In this document: positions 34,083-43,000 of the stretch, piece after piece | How the letters are laid out: the number at the start of each line of letters is the position of its first letter | How positions within the stretch are numbered: the stretch's first letter is position 1 | Assembly (NCBI GenBank): GCA_017404795.1 | Contig: JAFRBR010000004.1 | Span: forward strand, 1 to 64,000 | Length of the DNA stretch: 64,000 bases | Source: Candidatus Saccharimonadota bacterium | Lineage (GTDB): Bacteria > Patescibacteriota > Saccharimonadia > Saccharimonadales > Saccharimonadaceae | Direction of reading: 5' to 3' | Program-made: the position numbers and the translations under genes | The notes under the pieces: model-generated | What the model was told of the DNA's origin: nothing | The model's database searches: none | Seen by the model: only the letters and a program-made list of their open reading frames with translations

Positions 34083-37000
34083 CTATACCGCAAAATTCTG
34101 ATTCCGCACATCCGCATAAACCACCCCCTCTAGTGCCACGTTCATCCCATCCATCACATACTCATTCTCCAAATTCACAACTCGTTCTCCTTCATCCACT
34201 ACCGGCGCGCCAAACGCATACCGTTCGCTCGCATCATATTCATTAATATAATTATAATACGCAATGATATCCAACATATCCGACACCGTCTCTTTGTCCA
34301 GCCCCGAATACCGTGCCAGCATCCCCTCATACGAATTATCTAGCGGGTTCTCCTCATAATACTCCTCCAAATACACCGCCACTGCTGATTTTTCAATTAA
34401 TCCCATTGACTCCGCCAAAGATTGATCCTCGATAAATCTTTGATAATACTTGGCTAAATTCCAGTTATCTCCACTCGCTGCTGTCCCACCTACGCTACTA
34501 GTCAATTTTATATCACCATCACCAGCATAAGCTAGCGCCGCAGAACTTCCGCCCTGATTCACGCAGGACTGACCACCAATGTAACCAAAATTCGCCTGAA
34601 TCATATCCGCTTCTCCAAAAGTCAAGACCTCACCAACTAACGGTGCCGACCCAATCGCCCCGTCTACAAAATCATTACCAGTACTGGTCCCAGAAATAAT
34701 ATCATTCTTAATATTTATATCCGGCGTTCCTAACATCGAGGTCCGCCCCGGACAATACCGCACATACACCGCAAGATCCGAATTCTTATCGATTATTACA
34801 TTTCCATCACTGGTTTCACCACTAAACATGCCCAGGTCATCCAGTATATTAATTACTTCTCCCGGCTCCTCATCCATGGTGGACAAATCCGAATCCGCCA
34901 ACGGCGTACCTCCAGAATCACAGGCCGCACCAACCGATGTTACATATGGACAAACTTCTTCAGCCTCTTCCCCTGTCAACAAATTATCCGCAACTTGCTT
35001 CGTAGTCGCCGAAACCGACGGCATCAACCCCACTAGAGATGTAGACACCGCCGAGCTCCCCGCTGATACCGTACTCATCACCGAACTCGCTGTACCAAAA
35101 CTCGCCAACTTAGCCATAATCGACCCCATAAAAGTATTTTTAGAAGTAATATCAAATTGGCTCATCGTTTCGCGTTCATATTTGGCCTCCTCTGCAATCA
35201 CTTGTTGCCGTGCTACCGCAAAACTCTTATAACTGTCAATTGAAGCGTAAGACCCACCATTGGCCCGACTCACCCCACCCTGATACATATTGGCTGCTAC
35301 CCACAGTCCATTCCCAAGATCTTCACCCCCGACTCCAGTCAAATCTCGCACAAGAACATCAGTTATCATCGGTGCCAATACCGCTACTAATGTTCCTATA
35401 CCAGCGGCAATTGCTGCCCCAGACAACATGCTAAAACCAGCTTCTAACAGCAGTGGTATGCAAGCAGCGCCAAAAGTTTCTACGCCAAATGCTACGCATG
35501 CAGCCAGGGTAGGCGCAGTGGTGACCACACCGGCCACAGCCGCTCCAACCATAGCAAAAGAGCACCCTTTAAATGTATTCATATCTCCACCTATCCCCCC
35601 CATCACACTCCTAATACTACCCGCAAGATTAAAGCTTTTCAAGCTAGGATTATTAGGGTTCGCTTTTTTACCAGTAAACAAACTTGATAGCCCCTCCGAT
35701 TCCATCGCCGCTTTTGTAGTCGTAGTATACGTACTATCCAGTTTCAGATTCTCAACATTTCCTCCAGTCCCGGCTGACAAAGTAGCGTTAGTATTAGCCC
35801 CCTTCTCATTAAACATCGCCGACAATTCTTTAAAGGGCGCCTCAGCTCCATAGCCCGCCTTAGTCTTGTCCACTGTTTCAAAAGTTAAAGTCGCAATATT
35901 CATAATTTGCAAAGCCTGCGCTGCATAAACCAAACCACTGAATGCCCCCATTATCTCCACGAAAGCACAACTAGCATTAACGGGTAATTCAACAAGGTTA
36001 CCTTTATTAAATTTCCCGGCAATATTTTTTAGCTTTGTCTCCACCTCACTCTGACTCAAATCACTCCTCTTTACCTTACCTTCTTCACCAAAATCCACCG
36101 TGTTAGTCCTTTCATCCAACAATTCTCTCGTTACTCTCGTACCATCACCATCCGCCTCTGCCTTTTTTTGCTTAAAATCCTTGGTCATATTTCGTGTCAA
36201 ATTATTATTTTTAACCCAACTATTAGTCACTCCACCAAACCAGTTCGCAAACTGCCCCCGCCAAGTCATCGACCCAGCAGTATATTTATGGCTAAAAGTT
36301 GCGTTATTCAACGCCGCATCAAAACTCAGTGCCCCCACTCCTTGTCCTCTTAAACTCGCCGCCGTATCCGCATCCGCCGTTACTACTCGTGATTGCCCTC
36401 CATCAGTCGTGTATTCAAAAACCCTAATCTTTCTTCCATCAGGAGTCTCATAGGCATCGTTGTAAGTAATTCCTTGCCTAGCCAATTCTGTCTGTTGCTT
36501 TTCAGAAACTACAAATCTTTGTGGGCTAAAAGCCGTCCCTTTCCCCCTCACCGGATTTTTAAGCAAACCCGAATCCATCTGCCAACGCATAAATCTTGCC
36601 GACCGAATATAGGCCGACGTATGCATCGAATTATAATTTTCCTGCAAATTCGCCACCAAACTAAACAGCTGTGAACCTTGTGCCCCCATCATTAGCGCCC
36701 CCACCCCAAAAATCACAAAAAATATCCCAAGCACCGGCCCGGCCTTCTTAAACGCCCCCTTAAAATTCCCTTTCTTGAAATCTTTAGCTGCACCAACTTT
36801 ACTTGCTAGCCCGCTTCTCTCCTCACCACCCGAATAAAAACCACCAGCCTGTTCACCAGCTCGAGCTTCCTCCAAGCTATCTCCACGTTGCGATAATTCA
36901 CCTCCAGCCGAATCTTCTACCCCCTTCAATCTATCAGCCGCTGTGCCATTAGCCGTTGTACGTGCATTAGCCCTTTTCTCAGCTTGCGGTCCATCTTGTG

Positions 37001-37100
37001 CTCCGTTACTATCTTCGCCAATCTCAAAAACCGGCCGGATATTTCTAAAACCTTCTTTTACGCGACCAAATAATCCACTTTTATCGGCATTTTCATCCAT
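34083..37100 (-). CDS. Large multi-pass membrane protein, 1005 residues
   Basis: Family uncertain. The N-terminal ~115 residues are hydrophilic and disordered (Gly/Glu/Ala). A helix at about 125-146 (PVLGIFFVIFGVGALMMG) is followed by an Ala/Ser/Gly-rich region, a helix near 385-410, and a strongly hydrophobic stretch near 520-600 (FAMVGAAVAGVVTTAPTLAA, IPLLLEAGFSMLSGAA, GIGTLVAVLAPMI). Cysteines are paired in the last third. The order resembles VirB6-like or other T4SS/pilus membrane components, but no diagnostic motif was found. The ATG at 37100 lies 11 bases after a TATAAT. Confidence 0.75.
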   Translation of the reverse strand: MDENADKSGLFGRVKEGFRNIRPVFEIGEDSNGAQDGPQAEKRANARTTANGTAADRLKGVEDSAGGELSQRGDSLEEARAGEQAGGFYSGGEERSGLASKVGAAKDFKKGNFKGAFKKAGPVLGIFFVIFGVGALMMGAQGSQLFSLVANLQENYNSMHTSAYIRSARFMRWQMDSGLLKNPVRGKGTAFSPQRFVVSEKQQTELARQGITYNDAYETPDGRKIRVFEYTTDGGQSRVVTADADTAASLRGQGVGALSFDAALNNATFSHKYTAGSMTWRGQFANWFGGVTNSWVKNNNLTRNMTKDFKQKKAEADGDGTRVTRELLDERTNTVDFGEEGKVKRSDLSQSEVETKLKNIAGKFNKGNLVELPVNASCAFVEIMGAFSGLVYAAQALQIMNIATLTFETVDKTKAGYGAEAPFKELSAMFNEKGANTNATLSAGTGGNVENLKLDSTYTTTTKAAMESEGLSSLFTGKKANPNNPSLKSFNLAGSIRSVMGGIGGDMNTFKGCSFAMVGAAVAGVVTTAPTLAACVAFGVETFGAACIPLLLEAGFSMLSGAAIAAGIGTLVAVLAPMITDVLVRDLTGVGGEDLGNGLWVAANMYQGGVSRANGGSYASIDSYKSFAVARQQVIAEEAKYERETMSQFDITSKNTFMGSIMAKLASFGTASSVMSTVSAGSSAVSTSLVGLMPSVSATTKQVADNLLTGEEAEEVCPYVTSVGAACDSGGTPLADSDLSTMDEEPGEVINILDDLGMFSGETSDGNVIIDKNSDLAVYVRYCPGRTSMLGTPDINIKNDIISGTSTGNDFVDGAIGSAPLVGEVLTFGEADMIQANFGYIGGQSCVNQGGSSAALAYAGDGDIKLTSSVGGTAASGDNWNLAKYYQRFIEDQSLAESMGLIEKSAVAVYLEEYYEENPLDNSYEGMLARYSGLDKETVSDMLDIIAYYNYINEYDASERYAFGAPVVDEGERVVNLENEYVMDGMNVALEGVVYADVRNQNFAV

Positions 37101-37176
37101 ATATAATATATATTATATAACACTTATGCTAAAATCGCACCAAAAACATCAAATCATCCCCCACATCTCATAATTC

Positions 37177-37413
37177 CTAAATAAATACAATGGAAATGAT
37201 TGAAATCACTGCCAGCACAATCAACACTATCCAGACCCAACCAAATTTACTAGTCTTTTTCATATTTTTGACATACTCCGAATCGTCAGCAAAATCCGGA
37301 TCTGGATTCCCCTCGATTTCTTCCGATCCTACTTGCTTAGCTTTTAAATCCTCGTCAATTCTTTTTGAGAGTTCGTCTTTGTTGGTATTTTGCTTGTTTA
37401 CTATTACACCCAT
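37177..37413 (-). CDS. Small tail-anchored membrane protein, 78 residues
   Basis: Starts MGVIVNKQNTNKDELSKRID, has an acidic middle (EEIEGNPDPDFADDSE) and ends with a single membrane helix (WVWIVLIVLAVISIISIVFI). The start at 37413 is preferred over 37446, because the earlier ATG overlaps the -10 box (TGATATAAT, 37445-37453) and could not be transcribed, whereas AGGA precedes 37413. Function unknown. Its promoter is divergent from that of the aquaporin gene. Confidence 0.75.
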   Translation of the reverse strand: MGVIVNKQNTNKDELSKRIDEDLKAKQVGSEEIEGNPDPDFADDSEYVKNMKKTSKFGWVWIVLIVLAVISIISIVFI

Positions 37414-37444
37414 AATTTTCCTAAATAAGTTAATAACTTTTTCC

Positions 37445-37471
37445 ATTATATCACAAAAAGTGTGCTATAAT
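37445..37471. promoter_or_regulatory. Divergent promoters for the small membrane protein and the aquaporin
   Basis: Minus strand TGATATAAT (37445-37453); plus strand TGCTATAAT (37463-37471). Only nine bases separate the two extended -10 elements. Confidence 0.65.
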
Positions 37472-37498
37472 AATATAAATATTATTTAAGGAGGAAAA

Positions 37499-38410
37499 AT
37501 GGCGACCAAAAAGTCGAAAGCGTCGAACAAGTCCAAAAAGACTGAATCGACCAAATCCAAAACTGCCGACAAGTCTGTCAAAAAGACCGAAGCAGTCAAA
37601 ACCAACACGGTGGAGAAAGCTGGCGCAAAGAAATCCTGTCTGTCTGGGTTCTTCGCCAAGAAATACGATGAGAAGGAGTCCATCCTGACCATCTTCAAAA
37701 ATCACAAATTTTACGGCTCGCTTCTCGGCGAAGTTATCGGCACTATGCTTCTTGCATTGTTGCTCTTTTCTTTGTTCTTGATGGGCTTGCCAAATCTTGC
37801 TACCTACGCTTTTGCGGTCATTGCAATCCTGATTGCAATCTACGCCTTCTCAGGCGCCTGTCTCAACCCGCTCGTAGTAGTCGGCATGATGGCTTCACGC
37901 CGGATGTCAGTAATTCGTGGCATCATGTATATTATCGCTGAAGTTGTCGGTGCTTGGCTTGGCTGGATGATCTTCAACGGCTTCCACCTTGCCGGTGGTG
38001 AGACCGCTTACGATGTTCCTGCTATGTCCGCTCTCGCCGAGAATGGCTTCTGGCCTATCGCTATGGTTGAGCTCCTAGGCGCAGCCATCATTGCGTTCTT
38101 CTTCGCTCGCGCGTTGAAATACAAACGCAGTGTCTTCACCTTTGGTGCAGTAGTAGCTGGCGGTGTCATTCTAGCTATCATTATTGGCTACGTTGTTTCC
38201 GCTGCCTTCCTAGGCGCCAGCAACAACTTCGTTATGAACCCAGCCGTTGCTACCATGCTTCAAATCTTCCCCTCTTCGGGCGACAATTTCGGCGAAATCA
38301 TCGGCGGCATTTGCCAAGCCTTATCGCTTTACGCAATCATTCCAATGATTGGCGGTGTCATCGGCTTCTATCTATCCGATTTCACCAGTAAACTCTCCGC
38401 CGAGGAGTAG
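37499..38410 (+). CDS. Aquaporin/glycerol facilitator (MIP family)
   Basis: Channel for water or small solutes. After a 65-residue Lys/Thr/Ser-rich start come six membrane helices. The first begins FYGSLLGEVIGTMLLALLLF. The first half-helix loop is SGACLNPLVVVGM, with NPL in place of NPA, and the second is NNFVMNPAVATM with the usual NPA. The long basic N-terminus is not typical. The gene has an AGGAGG site and its own promoter and terminator. Confidence 0.85.
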   Translation: MATKKSKASNKSKKTESTKSKTADKSVKKTEAVKTNTVEKAGAKKSCLSGFFAKKYDEKESILTIFKNHKFYGSLLGEVIGTMLLALLLFSLFLMGLPNLATYAFAVIAILIAIYAFSGACLNPLVVVGMMASRRMSVIRGIMYIIAEVVGAWLGWMIFNGFHLAGGETAYDVPAMSALAENGFWPIAMVELLGAAIIAFFFARALKYKRSVFTFGAVVAGGVILAIIIGYVVSAAFLGASNNFVMNPAVATMLQIFPSSGDNFGEIIGGICQALSLYAIIPMIGGVIGFYLSDFTSKLSAEE

Positions 38411-38422
38411 AAATATAACTTC

Positions 38423-38452
38423 AAAAAATATACCCGAAAGGGTATATTTTTT
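38423..38452. terminator. Bidirectional terminator between the aquaporin gene and metG
   Basis: Perfect stem AAAAAATATACCC/GGGTATATTTTTT with a GAAA tetraloop. It overlaps the metG stop codon by two bases. Confidence 0.9.
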
Positions 38453-39869
38453 ATTGCTTTGGAAATAGCGGTTTCTCAGGCGGTTCAATTTTGCCAGCAA
38501 AAATCTCGTCAATTTTATCCGTAGTTACTGGAATAAACGGCTTTAATTCATAATTCACTTGCAACAAATCACGAACTAGTCCGCTTAAACATTTGTGCAA
38601 TTTTTCTGTTTCACCATTCTTGGCTAGCATCCATGGTTTCTCATCATCAATTCGCTTGTTCAAAGCCTGTACTTTCTCCCAGACACAATCAAATACTTTA
38701 GCGTATTCAAATTTGTCCATCAATACCCGATATTCTGCGTCAAAATCTAATTCTGGCAACTTGCTAAGTTCAATCCCATTTTTCGCACACATCGCCGCAA
38801 GTCTCTGTACCAAATTCCCCAAATCATTAGCTAGCTCATTATTATAGGCATTCTCAAACTTTTCCCAAGTAAAATCCGAATCATTAAAAGTATCGACATG
38901 GCGCAAAAAATAATACCGAAAGGCGTCCAAGCCATATTTCTCAATTACTTCCATTGGGTCCACCACATTACCTATCGTCTTGCTCATTTTTTGCCCATCA
39001 GCTAGCACCATTCCGTGCGAAATCAAAACTTTCGGTAATTCTAATCCTAATCCCAGCAGCATTGCCGGCCAAATAATCGCGTGGAACCTCAAGATATCCT
39101 TCCCCACAAATTGCGCTGCCGCCGGCCACCATTCACGATAATCATCCGTATCCGGATACCCCAGCACTGTCAAATAATTCGACAACGCGTCCACCCACAC
39201 ATACATTACTTGCGACTCGTCTCCAGGTACCGGTATCCCCCACTCTAGCTGTTCTTTCGGCCTCGAAATTGACACATCCGGCGAATCCGCCAGTAATCTC
39301 AAAATCTCTTTTTTCCGAAACTCCGGCAAAACTAACATTTTGTCCGATTCAATCGCCCGAGCAATCTGCTCCTTAAAATCCGAAATTCGAAAATAATAAT
39401 TCTTTTCCTTTAGTTTTTCATATGGTTTTAAATGGTCCGGGCAAGCTCCATTATTTTCTTCATATTCTTTATCCGTAATGAATCTTTCACAACCAGTGCA
39501 ATACCACCCTTCATACGTGTCCATATAAATATGGTTAGTTAATCGTTGCCAAATCTCTTGCACTCGCTTTTCGTGCTTAGTGTCCGTAGTTCTTACAAAA
39601 TCCGTATAATTAACCCCTAACTGACTAATAAAATCCACAAACTTACCCGCCTGCGCATCCACAAACTCCTGCACACTCACTCCTAACTGAGTTGCTTTTT
39701 GCCAAATCTTACTACCATGTTCATCCGTCCCCGCCTGCAAGCGTACTTCATCACCACACAGATTATAATATCGTACACAAACATCGGCCAAGCAATAATC
39801 CATTGCATGACCGATGTGGGGGTTTCCGTTCATATACGGAATCGCCGTTGTCACATATTTCTTCGTCAT
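38451..39869 (-). CDS. metG: Methionyl-tRNA synthetase
   Basis: Class I synthetase. The 472 residues contain the HIGH motif in PYMNGNPHIGHAMDY, the zinc knuckle (WYCTGCERFITD...GACPDH), and the KMSKS-type loop GQKMSKTIGNVVDP. It has no C-terminal tRNA-binding (EMAP) domain, which is the short form. Zinc ligands are retained, unlike in the RNA polymerase. TAAAAT (39876-39881) lies six bases upstream of the ATG. Confidence 0.96.
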   Translation of the reverse strand: MTKKYVTTAIPYMNGNPHIGHAMDYCLADVCVRYYNLCGDEVRLQAGTDEHGSKIWQKATQLGVSVQEFVDAQAGKFVDFISQLGVNYTDFVRTTDTKHEKRVQEIWQRLTNHIYMDTYEGWYCTGCERFITDKEYEENNGACPDHLKPYEKLKEKNYYFRISDFKEQIARAIESDKMLVLPEFRKKEILRLLADSPDVSISRPKEQLEWGIPVPGDESQVMYVWVDALSNYLTVLGYPDTDDYREWWPAAAQFVGKDILRFHAIIWPAMLLGLGLELPKVLISHGMVLADGQKMSKTIGNVVDPMEVIEKYGLDAFRYYFLRHVDTFNDSDFTWEKFENAYNNELANDLGNLVQRLAAMCAKNGIELSKLPELDFDAEYRVLMDKFEYAKVFDCVWEKVQALNKRIDDEKPWMLAKNGETEKLHKCLSGLVRDLLQVNYELKPFIPVTTDKIDEIFAGKIEPPEKPLFPKQ

Positions 39870-39878
39870 GAAAATATT

Positions 39879-40931
39879 TTACAATACTTCACAGACAAAA
39901 TCAAGCGACTCATAATTAGCTTGGATGCTAGACTTTGTCAAATCAAGAGCTCCAGTGCTATCCGTCGGCAAGAAATAAACATCAGCACTTTCTGGTGTCA
40001 ATTCATCTGCCAAAGCTTCGTGCACCGCATTTTCTACCGGTTCGTTACTTACTGCATCTTCATCAGTATAAGTGACCATTTCGGTTAGAACGATCTTGGT
40101 CAACATATTGTCGTCATCAAACTCTGCGCTCACGCTAATAGTCCCCGATGTAGCATCATTCAATTTAGCAATTTCTGCTGTCGTCATATTACGAGCGCAA
40201 CTAATCGCACCAGACGTTGCGTCCACGTTTTCCTCATCTTCCATTTCATCCGTAGCATTACTGTTTGTATTCTCATCAATTGTCACTTGAGTATTTGGAG
40301 TACTGCCACCAGATGAACCACCCTGGTCGCCTAATAACTGAATTGCTAATACTGCGCCTAGGGCAATCACAATCATCGCCGCTACAATAATCAAAGCAAT
40401 CAGAGTAGTTTTATTTGTTTTCTTCTTGGCTGGTGCCATTGGCGCGCCGTTTGCCACATCTGGTTGCGTAGCCGGATCATTAAAAGCCACACTTGGTGTC
40501 TGCTTGTCATTATTTACAAATGGATTCGCCGCCGGTGCTGGCTCCACCGCAGCTCCTGCCGCCGGCCCAGATACTGCCGAACCAATTGAACCCGGTGCTG
40601 GCTCTGCCGCCTTCATTGGCGCCTTAAGCTCTTCCTCTACTGGATCTGGCGCTGGGGCTGGCTCTGGCATCATAATTGGGTCGGTCGCAGCTAGTCCTTC
40701 AGATTGCATCGCCGGATTGCCTACTGGTGCTGGTGCTCCCGATGGAGACACCACCGGATTAATCACCGGATTAACCGGTGGAGTGGTCATTCCGCTCGCT
40801 GCCGTAGCCGGAGTCGGGCTAGGAGCCGCCGCTGGCGCTGGTCCTGCCGGAGCTACTGGAGCAGGCGCTGCTGGTGCTGCTGGAGCAGGCGTCGGGTTAG
40901 GATTTGGTGTTGGATTTGTTGTTGGATCCAT
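39879..40931 (-). CDS. Single-pass membrane protein with Pro/Ala-rich cytoplasmic region
   Basis: Residues 1-165 are Pro, Ala, Asn and Thr-rich and disordered. A Lys cluster (PAKKKTNKTT) precedes one membrane helix (about 170-195, LIALIIVAAMIVIALGAVLA). The exterior domain of ~150 residues has two cysteines (ISCARN, FVCEVL), likely a disulfide. Proteins of this layout are common in Saccharibacteria; function is unknown. Confidence 0.75.
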   Translation of the reverse strand: MDPTTNPTPNPNPTPAPAAPAAPAPVAPAGPAPAAAPSPTPATAASGMTTPPVNPVINPVVSPSGAPAPVGNPAMQSEGLAATDPIMMPEPAPAPDPVEEELKAPMKAAEPAPGSIGSAVSGPAAGAAVEPAPAANPFVNNDKQTPSVAFNDPATQPDVANGAPMAPAKKKTNKTTLIALIIVAAMIVIALGAVLAIQLLGDQGGSSGGSTPNTQVTIDENTNSNATDEMEDEENVDATSGAISCARNMTTAEIAKLNDATSGTISVSAEFDDDNMLTKIVLTEMVTYTDEDAVSNEPVENAVHEALADELTPESADVYFLPTDSTGALDLTKSSIQANYESLDFVCEVL

Positions 40932-40977
40932 TTTCTTATTCCTTTTTAAAAATTATTTAACTAATTGCTTTTGCTTA

Positions 40978-41005
40978 ATTATAACATACATAATCAAAAA
41001 TTGAA
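40978..41005 (-). promoter_or_regulatory. Promoter of the 39879-40931 gene, overlapping a terminator
   Basis: TTCAAT (41000-41005), a 16-nt spacer ending TGT, and TATAAT (40978-40983). The -35 lies in the hairpin arm of the terminator at 40997-41031. Confidence 0.6.
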
Positions 41006-41031
41006 ATGGAATTGACTTCCATTTTAATTTT
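40997..41031 (-). terminator. Terminator after the DUF2207-like gene
   Basis: AAAATTAAAATGGAA and TTCCATTTCAATTTT pair on the minus strand with one mismatch, and a TTTTT run follows. Confidence 0.75.
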
Positions 41032-41083
41032 CTTACTAGTTTCTTTTCCTGGTCTTTTCTTTGCCCAAATAAAAGGCCGAATT

Positions 41084-42970
41084 TTATCTCCCCCCAAATC
41101 CTCCGCCCCCTCCACCCCCACCAGACAATCCTCCGCCACCCCCGCCCGAACCGCCAGAAGACCAACCCCCACCACCAGATACCGAACTACTCGTATACTG
41201 CGTAGCCCCAGTAGCATATCCCGCAGCGTTTCGCATCGTCCGTGACAATTCAGAAGCCGTAATCCCCGCCAGCAAATAATCAGGCTCTTCAATCTCCTCA
41301 ACCTTACAATACTGCTCCATCTCGTTCATCCAACTCTCTTCCAGTCCAAATATCGCTGCATAGGGCAGCAGCTTCTCATACAATTTCACAATCCCTTTAC
41401 TAGAAACATCTGCTCCGTCCACACTCTGCAAAAACTTCATTCGTTCCGCTTCCGCCATCCCAATATACAGTTTCAACCCCTCCATATATTTTGACGCTTT
41501 TAGCCCCTCAGTAGTGTGATTGCCGTATTTTCGCGTCCTTCGCCTCAGAATAATCCATATCATCATCGTCACACAAATCATCCCAAAAGTTACCGGCAAA
41601 AATTCTTCTTCACCGATTACTCTCCCGCCATAATTCTGAGCAAATTCAATCATGCTTTCCCCTATTCCTATCCAGGTAGCTCCCCCGATCATCACAAACG
41701 GCACCGCCACTATAAATCCAGCTATCACGCCTAGAATCGATGTGCTCGTACTACTATTTCCAATCATATAATCCTTTTCCACTAGACCATCCCTCTTTAT
41801 CTTGGACAATATTTCGTCATCAAACTTCTTGCCCAACTTTTGCAGGCTACTAGTTGCCGTATGTCTTTGAACTGTAATCACATCCTCATTATTCACGGCC
41901 GAGCCACCATTTAGTAGTTCTAACACATATTTTTCCTCTGGCTCCAGACTTTCCACCTCTTTTACAATTATTTCCCATTGCTTAGACTTCTTCACTTCTT
42001 CATTCTTCTTAATTTCAATTTTTCGTTTTACAATTAAATCCAATAATATCCCCACTTTAGAATCCTTTTTCTTGCCCAAATATACTTCAGTCATCTCCGC
42101 CAAACTATACTTACCATCAGGTTGATATTGTGGCGCCGTAAAAATCCCCTTATATTCTTTAATTTTCGGCCTTGCCTTCAAATATTTCCGCCCCGGAAAT
42201 AGCGCCAACAGTAATCCACAAATCACCACTAGCCCAATCATCATCCACACCAAAATACAATTATCATCTACCGCCGGCACCACAAAACTCCCAGATTTTA
42301 GTTCTATATCAAAAGTCAAATTCTCTCCTGCCTTCAAATTTGCCGCCGTAAACTCCACCCCGTCATCAATCTGACTAATCTCGCACCTATCCTGTCCGCT
42401 TGCACCGTATTTTCCTACATAACACCACTGCTTACCGGCATAATCATTTGCAACGCTTTCATCAAAATGCACTCTTGCCACCACCTTATCAAATCTCTGA
42501 CTCGCTCCATTTCCATTCGTATCCCAATAGAGCTCTTGGTAATCCCCAAAATCCGTCACTACTTTTTCAAAATTATATTCAAAAGTATAAACTTGTTCAC
42601 CTAGCACATAATCATCCGTGCCCGTACAAACTTCATAATGCCCGCTATATTTTTCAATACTATAAATCGGTTCCGTCTCTCCATTTCTTAGCACTTTGAT
42701 ATTACTCGAATTCAAATTCGGCAAAGTCACATTCGCTCCATCTTGATTAGTATATGGTATCTGCCGACATATTCCTTTATTTTGATTATATTCTGGAAAT
42801 ACCGCCGTCACATCCTCTATTATCTTTAAGTGACTAACTCCTTCCTCATCCTTACTCAAATAATAATCACCCGTAAAATCACTAAAATAAAAATCCTGCA
42901 CTCCCGCATATACTGGCACCGTTAGTAAACTTATTATTGTTATTATTGTCCCCAAAATCCACTTTTTCAT
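41084..42970 (-). CDS. DUF2207-like membrane protein with glycine-rich tail
   Basis: The 628 residues have a signal segment (WILGTIITIISLLTVPVYAG), an exported beta-rich domain (about 25-235, DFYFSDFTGDYYLSKDEEG at its start), a helix near 240-260, a cytoplasmic domain, two helices near 405-460, and a Gly/Ser tail (SSVSGGGGWSSGGSGG...). That domain order and tail fit DUF2207. Function is unknown. It has a leaderless-type start: TATAAT (42977-42982), six bases upstream. Confidence 0.85.
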   Translation of the reverse strand: MKKWILGTIITIISLLTVPVYAGVQDFYFSDFTGDYYLSKDEEGVSHLKIIEDVTAVFPEYNQNKGICRQIPYTNQDGANVTLPNLNSSNIKVLRNGETEPIYSIEKYSGHYEVCTGTDDYVLGEQVYTFEYNFEKVVTDFGDYQELYWDTNGNGASQRFDKVVARVHFDESVANDYAGKQWCYVGKYGASGQDRCEISQIDDGVEFTAANLKAGENLTFDIELKSGSFVVPAVDDNCILVWMMIGLVVICGLLLALFPGRKYLKARPKIKEYKGIFTAPQYQPDGKYSLAEMTEVYLGKKKDSKVGILLDLIVKRKIEIKKNEEVKKSKQWEIIVKEVESLEPEEKYVLELLNGGSAVNNEDVITVQRHTATSSLQKLGKKFDDEILSKIKRDGLVEKDYMIGNSSTSTSILGVIAGFIVAVPFVMIGGATWIGIGESMIEFAQNYGGRVIGEEEFLPVTFGMICVTMMIWIILRRRTRKYGNHTTEGLKASKYMEGLKLYIGMAEAERMKFLQSVDGADVSSKGIVKLYEKLLPYAAIFGLEESWMNEMEQYCKVEEIEEPDYLLAGITASELSRTMRNAAGYATGATQYTSSSVSGGGGWSSGGSGGGGGGLSGGGGGGGGFGGR

Positions 42971-42976
42971 ATTTTT

Positions 42977-42994
42977 ATTATAACATGCTATAAT
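42977..42994. promoter_or_regulatory. Back-to-back divergent extended -10 promoters
   Basis: The 18 bases ATTATAACATGCTATAAT hold TGTTATAAT for the minus strand and TGCTATAAT for the plus strand. The two TG extensions are adjacent (CATG). Each start codon lies exactly six bases beyond its -10. Confidence 0.75.
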
Positions 42995-43000
42995 ATGCTT

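Noticed and set aside
40426-41004. Plus-strand Ala/Gly-rich frame opposite the Pro/Ala-rich membrane protein
   Set aside because: It is the mirror image of the Pro/Ala repeats on the minus strand, with no ribosome site or promoter.
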